Shown one piece after another: positions 58,412-64,000 of a DNA stretch of 64,000 nucleotides. Position numbers and translations under genes: made by a program. A model generated the notes under the pieces. It had not been told where the DNA came from. It saw nothing but the letters and a program-made list of their open reading frames with translations, and did no database searches. The DNA lies in contig CM060305.1 of the NCBI GenBank assembly GCA_030674185.1, forward strand, positions 166,371,286 through 166,435,285, read 5' to 3'. The stretch's first letter is position 1. Each line of letters starts with the position of its first letter. This DNA is from Monoplex corrugatus. Lineage: Eukaryota > Mollusca > Gastropoda > Littorinimorpha > Ranellidae.

Positions 58412-60217
58412 ATGGTAGCCTTGTTTGAAACTGCCATGCTGAACTGGAAAAGCAAAATGAATAAAAGAGCCTTACATGAACACAGCAATCACAGTGGTTA
58501 CAGCAATCACACTGGTTACAACCCTAAAAGAGCCTTGCATGAACACAGCAATCACAGTGGTTACAGCAATCACAGTGGTTACAGCAATCACAGTGGTTAC
58601 AACCCTAACAGAGCCTTACGTGAACACAGCAATCACAGTGGTTACAATCCTAAAAGAGCCTTACATGAACACAGCAATCACAATGGTTACAGCAATCACA
58701 GTGGTTACAGCAATCACAGTGGTTACAACCCTAACAGAGCCTTACGTGAACACAGCAATCACAGTGGTTACAATCCTAAAAGAGCCTTGCATGAACACAG
58801 CAATCACAATGGTTACAGCAATTACAGTGGTTACAATCCTAAAAGAGCCTTACATGAACACAGCAATCACAGTGGTTACAATCCTAAAAGAGCCTTACAT
58901 GAACACAGCAATCACACTGGTTACAACCCTAAAAGAGCCTTACATGAACACAGCAATCACACTGGTTACAACCCTAAAAGAGCCTTACGTGAACACAGCA
59001 ATCACAGTGGTTACAACCCTAAAAGAGCCTTACGTGAACACAGCAATCACAGTGGTTACAACCCTAAAAGAGCCTTGCATGAACACAGCAATCACAGTGG
59101 TTACAACCCTAAAAGAGCCTTGCATGAACACAGCAATCACAGTGGTTACAATCCTAAAAGAGCCTTACATGAACACAGCAATCACAGTGGTTACAACCCT
59201 AAAAGAGCCTTACGTGAACACAGCAATCACAGTGGTTACAACCCTAAAAGAGCCTTACGTGAACACAGCAATCACACTGGTTACAACCCTAAAAGAGCCT
59301 TACGTGAACACAGCAATCACAGTGGTTACAATCCTAAAAGAGCCTTACATGAACACAGCAATCACAGTGGTTACAACCCTAAAAGAGCCTTACATGAACA
59401 CAGCAATCACAGTGGTTACAATCCTAAAAGAGCCTTACATGAACACAGCAATCACACTGGTTACAACCCTAAAAGAGCCTTACATGAACACAGCAATCAC
59501 ACTGGTTACAATCCTAAAAGAGCCTTACATGAACACAGCAATCACAGTGGTTACAATCCTAAAAGAGCCTTACATGAACACAGCAATCACAGTGGTTACA
59601 ATCCTAAAAGAGCCTTACATGAACACAGCAATCACAGTGGTTACAATCCTAAAAGAGCCTTACATGAACACAGCAATCACAGTGGTTACAATCCTAAAAG
59701 AGCCTTACATGAACACAGCAATCACAGTGGTTACAATCCTAAAAGAGCCTTACATGAACACAGCAATCACAGTGGTTACAATCCTAAAAGAGCCTTACGT
59801 GAACACAGCAATCACAGTGGTTACAACCCTAACAGAGCCTTACATGAACACAGCAATCACAGTGGTTACAGCAATCACAGTGGTTACAACCCTAAAAGAG
59901 CCTTACGTGAACACAGCAATCACAGTGGTTACAATCCTAAAAGAGCCTTACATGAACACAGCAATCACAGTGGTTACAATCCTAAAAGAGCCTTACGTGA
60001 ACACAGCAATCACAGTGGTTACAACCCTAACAGAGCCTTACATGAACACAGCAATCACAGTGGTTACAACCCTAAAAGAGCCTTACGTGAACACAGCAAT
60101 CACAGTGGTTACAATCCTAAAAGAGCCTTACATGAACACAGCAATCACAGTGGTTACAATCCTAAAAGAGCCTTACGTGAACACAGCAATCACACTGGTT
60201 ACAACCCGAACTCCTAG
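58412..60217 (+). repeat. 45-bp tandem array with a 601-residue open frame
   Basis: Thirty-six units of 45 bp encode NPKRALHEHSNHSGY in one frame, with seven extra 18-bp subunits (SNHSGY) in five of the units, mostly near the left end. The frame starts at ATG 58412 (ACAATGG), with a short unique leader MVALFETAMLNWKSKM, and ends at TAG. A second frame, from 58476, is also open for 622 residues (repeat MNTAITVVTILKEPY); the third has stops. Variable sites are few: CAT/CGT (H/R), AAA/AAC (K/N), AGT/ACT/AAT, and silent AAT/AAC and TTA/TTG. No signal peptide, domain or splice context was recognised. All indels are multiples of three, which allows but does not prove coding. It lies in the proposed innexin 2 intron on the same strand. 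Confidence 0.85.
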
Positions 60218-61028
60218 TCTGGCTTGTGCCATTGTCCGCCATGCATCAAATCTAGCATCAATTCAAATAGTTGTTTTTTTTATTATTGATGTTTTATTAT
60301 TTACAAGACATTTGGAAGAGTTAACTACAGATACTGATAAATAACATTGAAACATATTTGCGTTCATTATTTAGTGCTGCTTGAAGTCCTGGTTCTCACA
60401 GTATTTGATAAAAGATTAGGGAGAAACGTTACTCACACCAGCAGGAGTTGAAATGACTTGCTGAGAGAGAGGCTCCTTCACTGTATTTAGTTCTGTTAAA
60501 TCTTTAAGAGTGGTTTTGGATTTGGGTAACTGATTTCAGCAGGCTAAAATTTCAGTGTCAAGAGATTGCAATATCGTAATTTTTTTCCCGCAGTACTGAT
60601 GTAGGAATGTGAGTGAAATTTGAGCCAGTATGGTCGATATCAACATTGCTGTGCTCTACATAGGAATGAATATTGAATAAAGTTTGTATATTAATCGGCT
60701 GGCATTTTGTTCATTTGTTAGTAAGAGTACCATCCAAACACTATTCATTGCTCCACATTGATATTACATTTCTAACCTGTTATATCTTTTTCCAGAGGTA
60801 CAATAACTAATGTTTATCTGAGTTGTCACTGATTAGACCAGCAGGAGTTATTTCATGCATGGCTATCTTAGTTGTCTGTAGGCATGCCTGCACTTCAGAT
60901 AGTAAGATGACGGAAGGCTTATTAGCTGAAAGTCATTATGTGATTTGTTATAGATTTATTGCAGTTTTGTTGATGTTTGATTGATTGCTTTTATTAAAGA
61001 GTTTAATACGGTAAGAGTGTATGTGTGT

Positions 61029-61051
61029 GAGGGAGAGAGAGAGAGAGAGAC

Positions 61052-61125
<74 letters not shown>
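61029..61125. repeat. Compound (GA)n(GT)n microsatellite
   Basis: GA repeats with small breaks (61030-61087) followed by GT repeats to 61125. The tract ends about 40 bases before the splice acceptor of the innexin 2 main exon. Confidence 0.93.
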
Positions 61126-61126
<1 letters not shown>

Positions 61127-61164
61127 GCAAGACTATCAGTTACTGTGGTTTATTTGCCTGTTAG

Positions 61165-62383
61165 GTGGGAAAGCATTTTGGAGGCGCTGTCTTCAGTGAC
61201 ACTGTCACGAGGAGCCCGTGATGATGATACAGTGGACCAGTTGCATCACTTTGGCACGGTTGCCCTGTTGGCGGCATTCGCAGCCCTTATTGGTATGAAC
61301 CAGTATGTTGGAGACCCCATTCATTGCTGGGTGCCTGCACAGTATGAAGACTCGCATCAAGATTACGCAGAAAACTTATGCTGGATCTCCAATATGTACT
61401 ATGTGCCAATGGACGAGCAACTTCCTCATGCTAAAGAGGATAGAATGCTGAGGGACATCAGCTTCTACCGTTGGGTTGTGGTCGTGCTGCTCATTCAGTG
61501 CCTGCTCTTCAAGTTCCCCAACATGATTTGGAAACAACTGAGAGGTTATTCGGGAATTAACGTGCAGAAGATTGTCAACATGGCCGAAGAAGCAACAATG
61601 ACACCACCCGAAGAGAGAGCAAAACAAGTGGAACATATTTCCCAGTTCATCAATCGCTGGCTGCTGACATACCGTGTCTACAGGAACAATGCTATTGATC
61701 GTGCACGTGAGAAAATGTCAGGAATTGCATGCTTCGTGTTTGGTAAGCGCTATGGCACTTACCTCACTGGACTGTACCTGTTCACCAAACTGTTGTATCT
61801 TGGTAATGTTATTTGCCAGTTTGTTTTGCTTTCCGTATTTCTAAATTTCAACTTTTTCACATATGGTTTTGATATTCTAGCCATTCTTAGTGAACAAGGC
61901 GAGTTCCATGATTTTGATCGCTTCCCTCGAGTCGTGATGTGCGACTTTGAGATCCGCCAGATGCAGAATGTACAGACTCATTCAACACAGTGCGTGCTGT
62001 CAATCAATCTGTTTGTGGAGAAAATTTTTGCCATCATGTGGTTTTGGTTCTTCCTTCTGGCCATTGCTTCGGTCATTAATTGTGGTCACTGGGCATTCGA
62101 CATTTTTTTCAACCATCGACGAGAACGCTTCGTCCAGAAGTACCTGATAATGCTGGATTTGGATGACAAGTCCCGGGACCGCAAACTGTTCAAGAAATTC
62201 GTCTCCAACTATCTTCGTGATGATGGCGTGTTTATGCTGAGGTCTGTTGGAAACAATTCTAGCGACATCATTCTGCTTGATCTGGTTCGAGCCTTGTGGA
62301 CCAGCTACAAGAAGACACATGGCAAACCAGAAGATAATGCTCCTGCTCCCTTAAAGAAGGATGAGAATGACACGTATACGTAG
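61165..62383 (+). CDS. Innexin 2, main coding exon
   Basis: This exon encodes almost the whole of an innexin, a four-TM subunit of invertebrate gap junctions and hemichannels in the plasma membrane. It follows TTTGCCTGTTAG; the first base is the third position of a codon, read here as the G of ATG with the AT at 53892-53893. Numbering from that Met gives 406 aa. Visible features are DDDTVDQLHHF (20-30), TM1 at about 31-48, loop 1 cysteines 55 (HCWVP) and 73 (LCWISNMYYVP), DISFYRW (98-104) opening TM2, GTYLTGLYLFTKLLYLGNVI (TM3, about 198-230), loop 2 cysteines 260 and 277, TM4 at about 285-310 (IMWFWFFLLAIASVINC), and a short charged tail ending DENDTYT. The stop is TAG at 62381. Unlike innexin 1 there is no intron at FYR-W. 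The frame is intact and the closest relative in the window is clearly innexin 1. Confidence 0.96.
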
Positions 62384-62476
62384 ATGGTATTTGGATATTG
62401 ATTGCATAGAATCCTACCAACACTGTCATGTTGCAGTGAAACAATCATAACAGATCATAGTCATAAGAACAATAAC

Positions 62477-62482
62477 AATAAA
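62477..62482 (+). terminator. Candidate poly(A) signal of innexin gene 2
   Basis: AATAAA 94 bases after the stop codon, in the context ACAATAAAAACG. Confidence 0.45.
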
Positions 62483-62782
62483 AACGATAATAGTACTAAC
62501 ATTGTCTTATGGCAGTTTTAACATTCTGGAGGTCTGCCTGGATATTGATGTGTACATTTGAAAATGGTACGCTTCTCCACTCCCCATATGTATTAAAGAC
62601 AATCAATCAAGACTGGAATTTTAAAAAAAGTGTATGCCTCTTCAGCGGTTTGGGTCACGATATCTGCAGTGCTGAATGCTGTGACTAGTATTGTATGGTA
62701 CTTATTACAAAATACACAAATATTATGACGCACAAGACCACAGATATTGAGTTACATGAGTCTTTTTCTTCTTTGATCACAC

Positions 62783-62928
62783 TCTTAGGATTTTTATCAT
62801 GAATAATGTGTCACTAAAAGGTTCATATCTGAAAGGAACTTTCTGTCAATCACAGTCTTAGGATTTTTATCATTAACGGTACGCCATTAAAAGATCCATA
62901 TCTGAAAGGAACTTTCTGTCGATTGAAT
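62783..62928. repeat. Tandem duplication, 73-bp period
   Basis: Copies start TCTTAGGATTTTTATCAT at 62783 and 62856, and each ends ATATCTGAAAGGAACTTTCT followed by GTC. Confidence 0.9.
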
Positions 62929-63303
62929 AAGTGTCTTCAACTCGATAAAATTTCATTTATGTGTATTTTATGGTCATGAATGTAAAAACCTCATTGTTAC
63001 TGTGCAGTACTAGGTGATAGTAAAAACTACACTGGTCTCTTCAGTCATTGTGCTAATTATTAAAATATATTTCCTAGCCATAGAATGCTCGTTTTTGCCG
63101 AAATTGTTTTAATTACCCTCAGCTACCCTTTTATTTTGATTGTGTGTTTCTGTCCTTTCAATATGGTTGTAAGTACTTCATGAAAGTTAGTTTCATACGA
63201 AAATGTCACCATGTCTGTTTGTCATATTTGACAAACCACAGCAGGGTATGAATGAATTTTCAAAGAATAGAAGGGATAGTTCAATGCATAGTGTGGCAGT
63301 TCC

Positions 63304-63495
63304 TTAACACTTTGATTCCCGCACCCTATCCACCAACTGCAAAAACTTAACCCTTTGACTCTATCACACTATCCACCAGCTTCCTGCAGGACGCTGGTGG
63401 ATAGGGTAAGGTAGTGGAAGGGTTAAGTTTTTGTTTTGCTGGCATGGTTTACAAAGAAGGATGCTGGTGGACAGGGTGCAGGAGTCAAAGGGTTA
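63304..63495 (-). mobile_element. TTAA-type palindromic MITE
   Basis: The left end is TTAACACTTTGATTCCCGC with a short arm (CACCCTATCCACCAACTGC). The central palindrome CAGCTTCCTGCAGGACGCTG is well kept. The long arm lies on the right (GGCATGGTTTACAAAG through GATGCTGGTGGACAGGG), ending GAGTCAAAGGGTTA. The last TTAA has become TTAG. Confidence 0.9.
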
Positions 63496-64000
63496 GAATT
63501 TAAATTTCATTTTAGATTACATTTTGAATATCTCTTTATAGCACTAAAGAAAGTACACCGTAGCTGAAAAAAACTTCCTTTTTCATTTTGAATATTGACT
63601 GTTTGTTGTTTATCACAAAGCAAACTACCACCGCTCACAGAATCACCCCTTTCTAGCCCCACCTCTTCCCTCTAAGTGTTGTATCTCAAAAGCAAACAAA
63701 CAAACAAACAAACAGATCAAAAGTTCGTCAAAAAAAAAAAAAAAAAAAAAAAAAAAAGCCAAAGAAACAGGCATACATACATTGATTGTGAGTATGGTTG
63801 GGTTGGGGTGGGTGGGGGGAAGACAGAAAAAAATAGTAACATACGTTTTCTTTAAAACACATGTTGGGCTTCAATACTAATGGAAAGAGAACAAGTCACA
63901 GCTTCTGGCTTTTCGTGTCCTTGTACTTCAAACTAATTATATCAGAGCGGCCTGGGTGAAACTTCACTCTTTAGCACATAGCTCTACTGTCTTTCTATCA
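63496..64000. other. Non-coding flank
   Basis: A poly(A) run of about 28 lies at 63730-63757, preceded by an (AAAC)n run. No gene was recognised to the window end. Confidence 0.45.

Larger units (their letters stand above)
53894..61164 (+). other. Proposed large intron of innexin gene 2
   Basis: This 7271-base interval has GTGAGT at 53894 and CTGTTAG ending at 61164. It contains three TTAA MITE copies, a 121-bp duplication, CT, GA and CA tracts, a dispersed repeat with a SINE inserted, and the 45-bp array at 58476-60216. Sequence not covered by those entries (57534-57840 and 60220-61020) shows nothing I recognise. Confidence 0.5.
62384..63303 (+). other. 3' UTR and flank of innexin gene 2
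   Basis: This is non-coding. Candidate poly(A) signals are AATAAA at 62477-62482 and ATTAAA near 62591. A 73-bp duplication lies at 62783-62928. Confidence 0.5.

Noticed and set aside
60960..61015. A possible first coding exon of innexin 2 just upstream of the microsatellite (ending AATACG-GTAAGA)
   Set aside because: It has a reasonable donor, but the ATG frames run into TGA (ATG TTT GAT TGA) and it lacks an acceptor. The exon ending AT at 53893 fits better in phase and signals.

Overview
The window looks like nuclear DNA of a lophotrochozoan invertebrate, most likely a mollusc and probably a gastropod. Three observations support this. The recognisable genes have spliceosomal introns. Two are innexins, the invertebrate gap-junction proteins. 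The non-coding DNA is AT-rich and crowded with long (GT)n/(CA)n tracts, minisatellites, LINE and SINE pieces and short TTAA-bounded transposons. No prokaryotic operon, CRISPR array or rRNA gene was seen.

Layout. (1) 1-7672, plus strand: the 3' part of a G-protein alpha subunit gene of the G12/13 class (exon 5147-5197, terminal exon 7103-7672); earlier exons must lie left of the window. (2) 7673-32.7 kb: no certain gene. It holds possible long 3' UTR or unrecognised intron sequence, dispersed repeats, a 5'-truncated LINE with an exact 15-bp target duplication, and a roughly 4-kb minisatellite (22.17-26.48 kb) into which a LINE and a fold-back element have inserted. (3) 32.7-47.36 kb, minus strand: innexin gene 1 (coding exons 47309-47299, 45255-44947 and 41588-40619; 429 aa). 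Its 3' UTR may run to a poly(A) signal near 32.73 kb. (4) 47.4-52.6 kb: the region between two divergently transcribed innexins, with two CpG-richer patches that may be promoters and a LINE C-terminal fragment. (5) 52.6-62.5 kb, plus strand: innexin gene 2. A proposed 5' UTR exon ends in AT at 53893 and joins the main exon 61165-62383, so the start codon is split by the intron (406 aa). The large intron contains a 45-bp-period array with two open frames. (6) 62.5-64 kb: 3' UTR and flank.

The most notable structure is the mobile DNA. Thirteen copies of one small palindromic family occur in 64 kb. They have TTAA ends (TTAACCCTTTGA...TCAAAGGGTTAA), the signature of piggyBac-type transposition. 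Full copies appear to be a smaller palindrome nested in the TTAA site of a larger one. Two further TTAA-bounded elements have different ends and carry subterminal short palindromes. One of them (43629-44824) still encodes a decayed acidic N-terminus resembling a piggyBac-type transposase.

The genes share no obvious pathway. The two innexins are a divergent paralogous pair likely to form intercellular channels or hemichannels. The G alpha subunit would couple receptors to RhoGEF/Rho signalling. All statements about family are from pattern recognition of the translated sequence; no database search was run.
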